Below are positions 1 through 6,968 of a stretch of 9,827 nucleotides of DNA, piece after piece. The translations under genes and the position numbers were made by a program. Position 1 is the stretch's first letter. Each line of letters opens with the position of its first letter. The stretch is from Bacteroidota bacterium (lineage in GTDB: Bacteria > Bacteroidota > Bacteroidia > Chitinophagales > Saprospiraceae), in the NCBI GenBank assembly GCA_018969455.1, contig JAGWYI010000110.1:1-9827 (forward strand), written 5' to 3'. Below the pieces are notes generated by a model, which ran no database searches, was not told the DNA's origin, and was given only the letters and a program-made list of their open reading frames with translations.

Positions 1-3000
1 GGAAACAACCAATTGTCGACACCACCAAGGAAATACAACATCTTCTCCGATCCAAAAGATGAGGCTGCAGCAAACCGGAGGGCTAAAATTGAACGCCTGT
101 CAAGTTGCTGATAGTGCCTTGCATCCAGTCCGATGATGGTCATGAATCCACGGTTAAATTTCACACTTAAATTAGGGTTGGCGTTCACATCGAATCGCTT
201 GACCGATTCAACCCATACCTTTGCTCGCGTACCGGTGCGCAGATTAAGATCCACATCTACGGTGTTATCGTACACAGCGCTGAGGCGTATCCCTGCTCGC
301 TGTTCAGCGTAATTCGGCACATCCAGGGTAGTTTTGTTGGTGCTAAGTACAATTTTTTTGTCTTGTCGAAGCGTTGCCATTGCTCTGAGGCTAAAAAAGG
401 GATCCAATGGATACCGAAGTTCGTATTGCCCCAACAAGGTATTCGTCCGAATTTGGCGTTGATCTGGCGCCGAGCCCGGTTGGTTCTCGTCTATGGTATT
501 CACCACGGTTTTGCGGTAAAGGGCCACACGGCGATCGAGCCGTTTCTTTTTGTTGTCGAACCAAAGGTAATATTCAGCCCCATTGAAGGTGGTAGGCAAG
601 CGAAATCCGGCCTCAACCACATAATCTTCCAGCAAATCTTTAAAATTGGCCTTCAGCAATACCCCGGGAGGGGGCGTTTTAAAACCATTGGGGGAAGCGG
701 CGTAACTATCCATCCCGCCAAATAGCAAATTGTTGTCTACGGTGGTTGAAACATAATCCGTTCGGAAGTGGAGCCGATATGGAACAATTCGGGATGGATA
801 AAAGCGCAAGATGTTTTGGTTGTAATTGCCATCAACAAATGGTCGGGTTTGGATTCGGGGAGCATTTGCGGGCTTGGGCATGGAATCGGCACTCAGTGCA
901 GCAGCCGATTTTGGTTTGGGCGCCGTTGGTTTTGGTTTGACTGATGGTCCGGGTTGCAGATAGTCTGGCATTTGAAAATACCAGCCAGGTGGAATGAGCG
1001 CCTGGGTGTCTTTTTTCACCACCTCCGTTATATTGGCATCGGCAGGGGTTGGGGTTTCAGCCAAATCGGGTCGAGGTATTTCAGGCAATGGAATGCCTGC
1101 TTGAATAAATTGAATTTCTCGTGCACGGGTGAAGGGGGCACTTGTTTTTGTTTCAACATCCAGAGGATGGATAAAAAACTGGGTTTTCCTGCCTTTACGA
1201 GTGGTTTCCACCATTTTTTTGCAGCGAAAATGACCATTTATTTCCAAGAGATTGGCCTCATAGTTTGTCTGATTCCAGGTACTTGACCGTTTTTTATATA
1301 CCGGCATGTATTCGATGCTGTCAATTTGAGTGCGGTCAATGTTTTTCAAAACGGTATCAAGCGGGGCAAGAAAAACGCTTACACGTTCAGGCGCCCATTC
1401 TCCGGTTTGACGTGTATCCAATGCTTTTATTGCGCTGCCATCTTTTAAATAAAGGACGGCTTGATGATAGGCAATGTAAGGCAACATTTTCCCAACACTC
1501 CGATTCACAATGCCATTTTCGTTGCTCAAAAAAGCAAAGTGGGTACTATCCACTGCAATTGGGTTGCTTTCATCCACCATGGGTGTATTGGTGAGTTGAA
1601 CCAACTCCGAACTCCTGTTTTCGAGGTCGTAAAAAAACAAATCGAAATGACGCAATGGTAAAATGGAATCGAGTTTTTGGGCAGAAAGGGTATCACTGGC
1701 TCGGTTACTGGCAAAAATTAAACCACGGCGACCGTCTAAATGAGCGTATGCAAGTTCGGTATCATCCCAAAAATCCTGGGTAAGGCGTTCAATTTGACGG
1801 GTAACCGTTCGGTAAATGAATAAATCGGAATAGCCTTTGATGGAGGCAGCAAACGCGATTTCATTGGCATTTAGATGATCCATACTATATACCCGCTGGA
1901 AATCGGGGGCAAGGTCGCGAAATACTTTTTTACCCGTTTTAACCTCTATTTGAACCAGTTTTAGGATATCCCGCTGTTCAATGAGCACACTAAGTTGTTT
2001 GTTGTCGGGATTCCAGGCCAGCAATGGGTAATTGTAATCGGTAGTTTGAAGGGCGTTTCGGATGCCTCCGCGGATGAGGAGTTTTCGTTTGCCCTGTGCC
2101 ACATCGGCCACGTACACCCTCCAACTGCCCATGTTGTTGCTTACCCAGGCCATTTTCTTTCCATCCGGGCTCAAACGAGCGTGGTAAAGTGGAAGATCCC
2201 GTTTGTTTTTAACCGAAAACAGACGACTTTTTTGCAAAGGCTGAAATTGTTTTTTTTCTTCTTGATACCTACTCAAGAAATAGGCGAGAAGCGCATCTGT
2301 AGTTCTCTTATAGCCAGACCCTAATACATACAAAAAACCAGCATCAATGCTTCGATTGATGCGTGTCAGATAAAGTAGGTTGGAAATGGTTCCCTTGCCA
2401 TAGTGCAACCCGATATAGTACCAAAAGGCATGACCGGCAAGGCGTGGATAGGACTTGGCCAGCCGGTCAAAATTGAGAAATTTTTTGTTGAGCAATACAT
2501 CCCTCAATTGATTGTCTATCAAATCGTTCCATTCCTCGCCACAATAAGCGCCCAGTCCTTCTGTATACCATACGGGCAGATTGAGTAGTACGGCATTTTG
2601 CACAATTTCCTGCAAATTGGCGCCATACAACATGGAATTGAGCAATACACCCGCCATCCCCTCTCGAATCTGGGCACGCAGATGCCTGTGGTTTCCATCA
2701 AAAAAGACAAATACCTTATTGCCGATCACTTTGGTTTCTCCGGCACGCAGCAAAAAAAGTTCATCTTCTCCGATATTACTCTGCTTCAGGTCGGTCAGGT
2801 CGCTGAATACCAGCATTTCTATTTTTTCTGTCATCTGATGTTCCAGCAATTGTTGAACTGCCGGAAAATCCAACTCCGCCATTTGAAGGGCCGATTGCGC
2901 TACATTTCGGGCATCGCCATACCAATAGGTGGTAAAATAGGGCGATTCGTACAGCAACCAATCGTCGAACTGGTGATGATATTGCACCCGGTTTTTGCCA

Positions 3001-3095
3001 AAAGAGGTTTGGGAAGTGGTTTGCGCGGCACTCCAGAAAGGGGAGAATGCCAAAAATAGGAGAAAAAAAGATCTAAAACAGTCGTTTTTGTACAT
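1..3095 (-). CDS. TolB-like beta-propeller protein with degenerate peptidase domain and outer-membrane barrel-like C-terminus (3' partial)
   Basis: I translated this frame codon by codon; it is open from ATG at 3095 to the window edge (1031 codons, no stop), so the C-terminus lies outside. Residues 1-25 form a signal peptide (MYKNDC, hydrophobic FFLLFLAF core, SAAQ cleavage site), which is why I prefer this start over an in-frame ATG at 3128. Residues about 35-280 resemble the peptidase-MA-like region of Bacteroidota TolB-like proteins: REGMAG (144-149) stands where a zinc HExxH would be, followed by LPVWYTEGLGAY (173-184) and RLAGHAFWYYIG (218-229). Residues about 290-560 contain WD40/TolB-type propeller repeats (LSPDGKKMAWVSN at 308-320, WNPDNKQLSV at 361-370, FASNRASDTLSAQKLD, FLSNENG). 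A Pro/Lys/Ala linker (about 712-750) leads to a strand-rich region ending in LGGVDNWLF, like the barrel end of these proteins. It is probably exported and outer-membrane associated; function is unknown. The both-His-lost site suggests a binding role, not proteolysis (inference). Confidence 0.9.
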   Translation of the reverse strand, partial: MYKNDCFRSFFLLFLAFSPFWSAAQTTSQTSFGKNRVQYHHQFDDWLLYESPYFTTYWYGDARNVAQSALQMAELDFPAVQQLLEHQMTEKIEMLVFSDLTDLKQSNIGEDELFLLRAGETKVIGNKVFVFFDGNHRHLRAQIREGMAGVLLNSMLYGANLQEIVQNAVLLNLPVWYTEGLGAYCGEEWNDLIDNQLRDVLLNKKFLNFDRLAKSYPRLAGHAFWYYIGLHYGKGTISNLLYLTRINRSIDAGFLYVLGSGYKRTTDALLAYFLSRYQEEKKQFQPLQKSRLFSVKNKRDLPLYHARLSPDGKKMAWVSNNMGSWRVYVADVAQGKRKLLIRGGIRNALQTTDYNYPLLAWNPDNKQLSVLIEQRDILKLVQIEVKTGKKVFRDLAPDFQRVYSMDHLNANEIAFAASIKGYSDLFIYRTVTRQIERLTQDFWDDTELAYAHLDGRRGLIFASNRASDTLSAQKLDSILPLRHFDLFFYDLENRSSELVQLTNTPMVDESNPIAVDSTHFAFLSNENGIVNRSVGKMLPYIAYHQAVLYLKDGSAIKALDTRQTGEWAPERVSVFLAPLDTVLKNIDRTQIDSIEYMPVYKKRSSTWNQTNYEANLLEINGHFRCKKMVETTRKGRKTQFFIHPLDVETKTSAPFTRAREIQFIQAGIPLPEIPRPDLAETPTPADANITEVVKKDTQALIPPGWYFQMPDYLQPGPSVKPKPTAPKPKSAAALSADSMPKPANAPRIQTRPFVDGNYNQNILRFYPSRIVPYRLHFRTDYVSTTVDNNLLFGGMDSYAASPNGFKTPPPGVLLKANFKDLLEDYVVEAGFRLPTTFNGAEYYLWFDNKKKRLDRRVALYRKTVVNTIDENQPGSAPDQRQIRTNTLLGQYELRYPLDPFFSLRAMATLRQDKKIVLSTNKTTLDVPNYAEQRAGIRLSAVYDNTVDVDLNLRTGTRAKVWVESVKRFDVNANPNLSVKFNRGFMTIIGLDARHYQQLDRRSILALRFAAASSFGSEKMLYFLGGVDNWLF

Positions 3096-3143
3096 AGGCC
3101 GCGCCAATTTGGTGTAAATATGGGGCATTTTTGGCGTTTAGGG

Positions 3144-3173
3144 CAAGAGTAATTCAGCATTGCATGGCAAAAA
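3144..3173 (-). promoter_or_regulatory. Possible promoter of the TolB-like gene
   Basis: On the minus strand, TTTTTG (3173-3168) and TACTCTTG (3151-3144) approximate the Bacteroidota -33 and -7 elements. The -7 box has one mismatch to TAnnTTTG and the spacer is 16 bases, shorter than in the other two promoters here. Transcription would start near 3137 and give a leader of about 40 bases. Weak call. Confidence 0.3.
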
Positions 3174-3239
3174 GGAGAAATAACCGGGTGGAAAAAAATT
3201 TGAAGTTGATTTCATCTCAGATATTTTATCAACATTTTG

Positions 3240-3269
3240 TTGCGAAAGTAGATTTATTTACTATCTTTG
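3240..3269 (+). promoter_or_regulatory. Bacteroidota-type promoter facing an apparently gene-free stretch
   Basis: TTG at 3240-3242 (within TTTTGTTG), 19 bases, then TATCTTTG at 3262-3269, a perfect match to the TAnnTTTG -7 element. Transcription would begin near 3274-3276. No protein gene lies downstream on this strand before the 3' end of the oppositely oriented birA gene at 3471, so the transcript should be a short RNA or an antisense RNA to birA. The promoter match is seen directly; the transcript is inferred. Confidence 0.6.
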
Positions 3270-3271
3270 CC

Positions 3272-3371
3272 ATTAGAGCCCATTAAAAATATTATTACCT
3301 TTAATTTGAAAAGGATTTTTTAACCAGAATAGGCGCTTTTTGCCTCTAGTGCTCGGGATAATGGGACTAAT
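3272..3371 (+). ncRNA. Candidate structured small RNA
   Basis: ATTAG (3272-3276) can pair with CTAAT (3367-3371), and CCCATTA (3279-3285) with TAATGGG (3359-3365), giving a 12-base-pair closing helix with a small AG/A internal loop. Inside are two local hairpins: CCTTT/AAAGG (3298-3302 with 3310-3314) and AGGC/GCCT (3331-3334 with 3342-3345). The layout would be a three-way junction beginning at the predicted start of the 3240-3269 promoter. If transcription starts at 3275, part of the outer ATTAG strand is missing from the RNA and only the 7-pair helix is secure. I do not recognise an Rfam family (it lacks the SRP, tmRNA and tRNA signatures I know). The 3' end is not defined. Confidence 0.35.
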
Positions 3372-3420
3372 TACGGCGAAGAACGGAAGGACGAATGGCA
3401 AAAAATACTGACATATTTAC

Positions 3421-3440
3421 AAAAAATATACATTTGTATA
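3421..3440 (-). terminator. birA: Possible intrinsic terminator of birA
   Basis: On the minus strand, 30 bases past the birA stop, TATAC-aaat-GTATA (3440-3427) is a perfect 5-pair palindrome followed at once by six T (3426-3421). The stem is short and has a single G-C pair, so it would be weak; the outer AATGGC/GCCATT arms may add stability. Confidence 0.35.
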
Positions 3441-3470
3441 GCCATTTAACCAATTTTTCAAAAAAACAAG

Positions 3471-4244
3471 CTACACAATCCCCACTTCCTTCAAACTAAA
3501 CAAAACCTCCGCGCCGCGCACTTCCATGCGCAGGCGTCCGTCAGGCGCAACCCCGCGCACGATGCCTGTAAATTCCTGCCCGTCGGCAATCCGGCGGTAG
3601 AGGCCAGGTTCGTTGAGGCGAAACAAACGCTCGGTGTAAGCAGCCCGCAAATCGGCCATTTTGCCCGATTTTAATTGCAAATACCTACTTTCCAGGCATC
3701 GCAACAGGCTGTTTTCCAGGTTGTCCAGGTCAAATTGCCTTCCGGTTTCCAAAGCAAGCGAACTCGCCCGAATCAATTGTGAATCAAACGCTACCTGATT
3801 CACATTCAAGCCAATACCAACAATGCTCGTTTGTAAAAATTTGCCCGATATGCTGTTCTGAATTAAAATACCCGCACATTTTCGGTCGCCAAAATAAAGG
3901 TCGTTGGGCCATTTAAGGGTACATGGGGCCACAGCGTTTAAAACAGCGCAGGTATCGTGCAGGGCGAGCGCAATTGCCATATTTAGGTCAAATTGGGCCT
4001 CAATTTTCAGCCAATTAGGGTACAGAATGACACTCAGCGTCAGGTTTTGCCCAGGGCTGGAATGCCAGGAACTGCCAAACTGACCGCGTCCGGCCGTCTG
4101 ATTGTCAGCCCGAACCACAGCGCCCTCAGGTGGCCTGCTTTTTGAGGGTCCAGCACCGGCAATTAAAGCCGCAGCATATTCGTTCGTAGAGGGTAAATCT
4201 CTGAAGCGAAAATAAACTTTTCCAATGAATAGCGTGTTTGACAT
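3471..4244 (-). CDS. birA: Biotin--[acetyl-CoA-carboxylase] ligase, monofunctional
   Basis: Cytoplasmic enzyme that makes biotinyl-5'-AMP from biotin and ATP and transfers biotin to the target lysine of the carboxylase carrier protein (AccB/BCCP), needed for fatty-acid synthesis. The 257-residue product has the family motifs in order: STN (19-21), QTAGRGQFGSSW (49-60, the GRGRxGR-type adenylate-binding loop), KWPND with the catalytic lysine K111, AGIL (124-127) and GIGLNVN (143-149). A C-terminal SH3-like part (FTGIVRGVAPDGRLRMEV, about 225-242) follows. There is no N-terminal helix-turn-helix, so it is the class I enzyme and not the E. coli-type biotin repressor. The start at 4244 gives TLFIGKVYFRF, as in relatives. 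It is transcribed divergently from rsfS; a tag stop lies at 3473-3471. Confidence 0.95.
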   Translation of the reverse strand: MSNTLFIGKVYFRFRDLPSTNEYAAALIAGAGPSKSRPPEGAVVRADNQTAGRGQFGSSWHSSPGQNLTLSVILYPNWLKIEAQFDLNMAIALALHDTCAVLNAVAPCTLKWPNDLYFGDRKCAGILIQNSISGKFLQTSIVGIGLNVNQVAFDSQLIRASSLALETGRQFDLDNLENSLLRCLESRYLQLKSGKMADLRAAYTERLFRLNEPGLYRRIADGQEFTGIVRGVAPDGRLRMEVRGAEVLFSLKEVGIV

Positions 4245-4251
4245 CTATGGG

Positions 4252-4282
4252 TTGCAAGGTAAAAAGAAGCGTATTACCTTTG
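4252..4282 (+). promoter_or_regulatory. Promoter of rsfS (and possibly the rsfS-ftsH-DUF5686 unit)
   Basis: TTG at 4252-4254, 20 bases, then TACCTTTG at 4275-4282, a full match to TAnnTTTG. Transcription would start about 4287-4290. The -7 box sits inside a short inverted repeat, TTACC (4274-4278) / GGTAA (4284-4288), which could serve as an operator (inference). The position right after the birA start codon makes this a divergent control region. It also decides the rsfS start: an ATG at 4293 would be only a few bases from the transcript's 5' end. Confidence 0.6.
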
Positions 4283-4304
4283 GGGTAAGTACTTGCAGAC
4301 ACAC

Positions 4305-4367
4305 AAATGTCCTTACATTTACCCATATTTTTTAACAAATCTTGTCCTGCCAGGCGGGCAGTACAAG
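4305..4367 (+). promoter_or_regulatory. Structured leader of rsfS with two hairpins
   Basis: Two perfect or near-perfect hairpins lie between the predicted transcription start and the rsfS start. The first is AAATGT-cctt-ACATTT (4305-4320). The second and stronger is CTTGT-C-CTGCC, loop AGGCG, GGCAG-T-ACAAG (4341-4367), ten pairs with one C/T mismatch. Neither is followed closely by a T-run that would make it a clear terminator; six T occur at 4328-4333, eight bases after the first. The second hairpin has the look of a small dispersed palindrome, but there is no second copy in the window. Could be regulatory, or an inserted repeat. Confidence 0.45.
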
Positions 4368-4388
4368 ACTAACTTCTTAAATTTGAAT

Positions 4389-4775
4389 TTGACAACATCC
4401 CAGCGGTTCAATGGCCGCACCCAGGCGTCTGAACAACTCAACCGCATCATCGTTGACGGCATTTTGGACAAAAAAGGTAAAAACATCGTACAACTCGATC
4501 TCCGACACCTCGGCGATGCCCCTACAGACTTCTTTATTATTTGTGAAGGGGATTCTAACACGCACGTCAAAGCGATTTCCGACAGCATCTACAAAAAAGT
4601 GAAGGAAGAACTTCACACGATGCCAGCACACACAGAAGGCTCCTCCAATGCGAAATGGATCCTCATGGATTATTTCAATACGGTGGTTCACGTATTCTAT
4701 CCGGAAACCCGCGCCTTCTACGAAATTGAACACTTGTGGAGCGATGCGAAAATGACGGAATTCGGAGAGGTGTAA
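4389..4775 (+). CDS. rsfS: Ribosomal silencing factor RsfS (Iojap family)
   Basis: Cytoplasmic protein that binds uL14 on the 50S subunit and blocks joining of the 30S, damping translation in starvation. With a TTG start at 4389 the product is 128 residues. The Iojap domain spans about 14-125: IIVDGILDKKGKNIVQLDL (20-38), DAPTDFFIICEGDSNTHVKAISDSI (43-67), HTEGSSNAKWILMDYFNTVVHVFYPETRAFYEIEHLW (81-117), DAK (119-121). The same frame extends up to an ATG at 4293 (160 residues), but those 32 extra residues (MQTHKCPYIYPYF...) match nothing in the family, translate the leader hairpins, and start almost at the predicted transcript end, so I chose TTG; a TTG at 4383 is an alternative. It is first in a same-strand run with ftsH, an arrangement common in Bacteroidota. 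Confidence 0.92.
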   Translation: MTTSQRFNGRTQASEQLNRIIVDGILDKKGKNIVQLDLRHLGDAPTDFFIICEGDSNTHVKAISDSIYKKVKEELHTMPAHTEGSSNAKWILMDYFNTVVHVFYPETRAFYEIEHLWSDAKMTEFGEV

Positions 4776-4794
4776 ACGACTGAAATCGAATGAA

Positions 4795-4840
4795 TTCCGG
4801 ATAATTAAACCGGAACCGGGCAAATGTTGTTATATGCCCG
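4795..4840 (+). repeat. Two adjacent hairpins between rsfS and ftsH
   Basis: Twenty bases after the rsfS stop, TTCCGG (4795-4800) pairs with CCGGAA (4810-4815) around a 9-base loop. One base later, CGGGCA (4817-4822) pairs with TGCCCG (4835-4840) around a 12-base loop. Both stems are perfect six-pair helices. No T-run follows (next bases TTAAAG), so they are not typical intrinsic terminators. They may slow transcription, mark an RNA processing site, or protect the rsfS mRNA 3' end. The remaining bases 4841-4927 show no TAnnTTTG box, so ftsH is probably at least partly read through from rsfS. Confidence 0.5.
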
Positions 4841-4927
4841 TTAAAGACTGCCGCCTCATAATACAGCGCTTGTACTGCCTGTATCGGGGAAAAGTCGCCC
4901 AAAACAGATTCTCAAATAAAATTGACC

Positions 4928-6931
4928 ATGGAAAATAACTCGAAGAAAAATAAACGCGACGAGGATAACCGCCCTTTGCGCGAAGACGGCGATGGAATGC
5001 CCAAATTTAGCTTTATGTGGATTTACATCCTCGTGGGACTCGCGCTGCTCGGCATCCAGATGTCGCGCTACATGGGCGCCACCAAAAAAGCAGAATGGAA
5101 TGACTTCGAACGCTGGGCACGAAAAGGACATATCGAACAACTCGTGGTCGTGAGCGATAAAGAAGCGCATATCTTTATTAAAAAAGACTCGCTCGGCTTT
5201 GGGGAACATAAAGATTTTAATCCCAATGAAAAAAAATTCGGTACAGAGCGATTCCACTACACCATGAACATTGGCAAACCTGAACTCCTGGAAGCCAAAG
5301 TTACCAAATTGAACGAAGCCCTACTTAAAGAAAAAAAATCGCCCATCACCGTCGAATACGACCCATCCAGCAACTGGGTCACTACGGTTTTGCCCTACCT
5401 CGCACCGTTCCTGCTCCTTTTGGGCCTCTGGATTCTCATCATCCGACGAATGGGCGGCGGCGCTGGCGGCCCTGGCGCACAAATTTTCAACATCGGCAAA
5501 TCAAAAGCGACCCTGTTCGACAACAATACAAAGGTGAACATCACATTTGCCGATGTCGCAGGTTTGGATGAAGCGAAAGAAGAGGTAATGGAAGTGGTAG
5601 ATTTCCTCAAAAATCCTAAAAAATACACCACCCTGGGCGGCAAAATACCCAAAGGCGTACTCCTCGTCGGCCCCCCCGGCACCGGAAAAACCCTGCTCGC
5701 AAAAGCCGTGGCCGGAGAAGCCGGTGTGCCTTTTTTCTCTATCTCAGGCTCCGATTTCGTGGAAATGTTTGTAGGCGTAGGCGCATCCCGCGTTCGCGAC
5801 CTGTTCCGACAAGCCCGCGAAAAAGCACCCTGTATCATCTTTATCGATGAAATTGATGCCATCGGCCGCGCACGCGGACGTGGCGCTGTTCAAGGCGGTA
5901 ACGATGAACGCGAAAATACCCTCAACCAATTGCTGGTTGAAATGGATGGCTTCCCAACCGATAAAGGCGTAATCCTTATGGCTGCCACCAACCGACCCGA
6001 TATTCTCGACCAGGCTCTGATGCGCCCAGGCCGTTTTGATCGCCAAATCGGAATCGGACGCCCCGACCTCAATGGCCGAGCCCAAATCTTTGAAGTACAC
6101 ATGAAAAACATCAAAACCGCACCGGAGGTAACTGCCATGGCTCTCTCCGAAATGACCCCCGGTTTTGTAGGCGCCGATATCGCCAATGTTTGCAACGAAG
6201 CCGCCCTCATCGCAGCCCGCCGAAACAAAAAAGCGGTCGACCTCGACGATTTTAACTATGCCCTCGATAAAGTAATTGGAGGACTGGAGAAAAAAAATAA
6301 AATCATCAGCCCGGAAGAAAAAAATATCATCGCTTACCACGAAGCAGGACACGCCATTTGCGGCTGGTTCCTCGAGTTTGCACACCCACTGGTGAAAGTT
6401 ACCATCGTACCCCGCGGACTGGCTGCCCTCGGATATGCACAATACCTCCCTAAGGAACAGTATATTACCCGAAAAGAAAAACTGCTCGATGACATCTGTA
6501 TGACCCTTGGCGGACGCGCCGCCGAATCGGTGGTGTTCGACAAAATCAGTACCGGCGCACAAAGCGATCTCGATCATGTCACACGCCTTTCCTATGAAAT
6601 GATCGTTAATTACGGTTTGAATGATAAAGTCGGAAATGTCTCTTACTACTCGATGCTCAACGAAAGCTACATCAGGCCATTCTCCGAACAAACCGCCTAT
6701 ATCATCGATCAGGAAGTGAAAACTATGATTGATGAACAATACGCTCGCGCCAAACAATTGCTACGCGAAAAACGCCGCGAACTGGATGCTCTGGCTACCG
6801 CATTGCTCGAAAAGGAAGTTTTACACCGTTCCGATTTGGAAGAACTGATCGGAAAACGACCGTTTACCGATCCTCTGCCCGGCGAAAGCGCTCAATCGCA
6901 CGAAGTAGAACCCAAACTTCCAGAAGCATAA
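4928..6931 (+). CDS. ftsH: ATP-dependent zinc metalloprotease FtsH
   Basis: Inner-membrane AAA+ protease that pulls out and degrades misassembled membrane proteins and some regulatory proteins. The 667-residue product has a charged cytoplasmic N-terminus (1-27), TM1 (about 29-46), a periplasmic domain (about 47-151), TM2 (about 152-173) and a Gly-rich joint (RRMGGGAGGPG). Motifs: Walker A GPPGTGKT (248-255), pore loop MFVG (280-283), Walker B IIFIDEID (303-310), second region of homology NRPDILDQALMRPGRFDRQ (355-373), zinc site HEAGH (471-475) with probable third ligand D547 in STGAQSDLDHVTR. All key residues are intact. ATG 4928 is preferred to an in-frame TTG at 4922. The length is usual, with a soluble tail (about 643-667). 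Codon choice is C-ending compared with its flanks, as expected for a well-expressed gene. Confidence 0.98.
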   Translation: MENNSKKNKRDEDNRPLREDGDGMPKFSFMWIYILVGLALLGIQMSRYMGATKKAEWNDFERWARKGHIEQLVVVSDKEAHIFIKKDSLGFGEHKDFNPNEKKFGTERFHYTMNIGKPELLEAKVTKLNEALLKEKKSPITVEYDPSSNWVTTVLPYLAPFLLLLGLWILIIRRMGGGAGGPGAQIFNIGKSKATLFDNNTKVNITFADVAGLDEAKEEVMEVVDFLKNPKKYTTLGGKIPKGVLLVGPPGTGKTLLAKAVAGEAGVPFFSISGSDFVEMFVGVGASRVRDLFRQAREKAPCIIFIDEIDAIGRARGRGAVQGGNDERENTLNQLLVEMDGFPTDKGVILMAATNRPDILDQALMRPGRFDRQIGIGRPDLNGRAQIFEVHMKNIKTAPEVTAMALSEMTPGFVGADIANVCNEAALIAARRNKKAVDLDDFNYALDKVIGGLEKKNKIISPEEKNIIAYHEAGHAICGWFLEFAHPLVKVTIVPRGLAALGYAQYLPKEQYITRKEKLLDDICMTLGGRAAESVVFDKISTGAQSDLDHVTRLSYEMIVNYGLNDKVGNVSYYSMLNESYIRPFSEQTAYIIDQEVKTMIDEQYARAKQLLREKRRELDALATALLEKEVLHRSDLEELIGKRPFTDPLPGESAQSHEVEPKLPEA

Positions 6932-6968
6932 TTAAGGATAAACGGCACGTCAACCCTTGGCGCTGTTT

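Larger units (their letters stand above)
3096..3470. other. Intergenic region between the 5' end of the TolB-like gene and the 3' end of birA
   Basis: No credible protein gene is present in these 375 bases. The stretch holds a weak minus-strand promoter (3144-3173), a strong plus-strand promoter (3240-3269), a foldable sequence (3272-3371), a 16-codon open frame (3361-3411) and a terminator-like palindrome (3421-3440). AATGGC (3394-3399) and GCCATT (3441-3446) also form an outer pair around the palindrome. Base composition is more AT-rich than the flanking genes. Confidence 0.7.

Noticed and set aside
2598..3059. Plus-strand open frame of 153 codons in the left region
   Set aside because: It overlaps the signal peptide and peptidase-like domain of the continuous minus-strand gene; the translation shows no family features.
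3331..3345. AGGC/GCCT hairpin as a terminator
   Set aside because: Only four to five pairs and no T-run on either strand; kept only as part of the RNA fold.
3270..3470. Possible tRNA, tmRNA or signal-recognition-particle RNA
   Set aside because: No cloverleaf or CCA-type end, no tag-peptide frame of tmRNA type, and no GGAAGGAAGCAG-like SRP loop.
4293..4388. N-terminal extension of RsfS from ATG 4293
   Set aside because: The extra residues match no Iojap protein, translate two leader hairpins, and begin within a few bases of the predicted transcription start.
4377..4823. Minus-strand open frame of 148 codons over rsfS
   Set aside because: Antisense to the clear Iojap domain, no family resemblance, and its start lies within the hairpins between rsfS and ftsH.
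5744..6757. Long open frame (337 codons) on the minus strand inside ftsH
   Set aside because: It lies fully antisense to a perfectly conserved ftsH and its translation is Phe/Val/Gly/Asp-rich without recognisable motifs; it is a mirror of ftsH codon bias.
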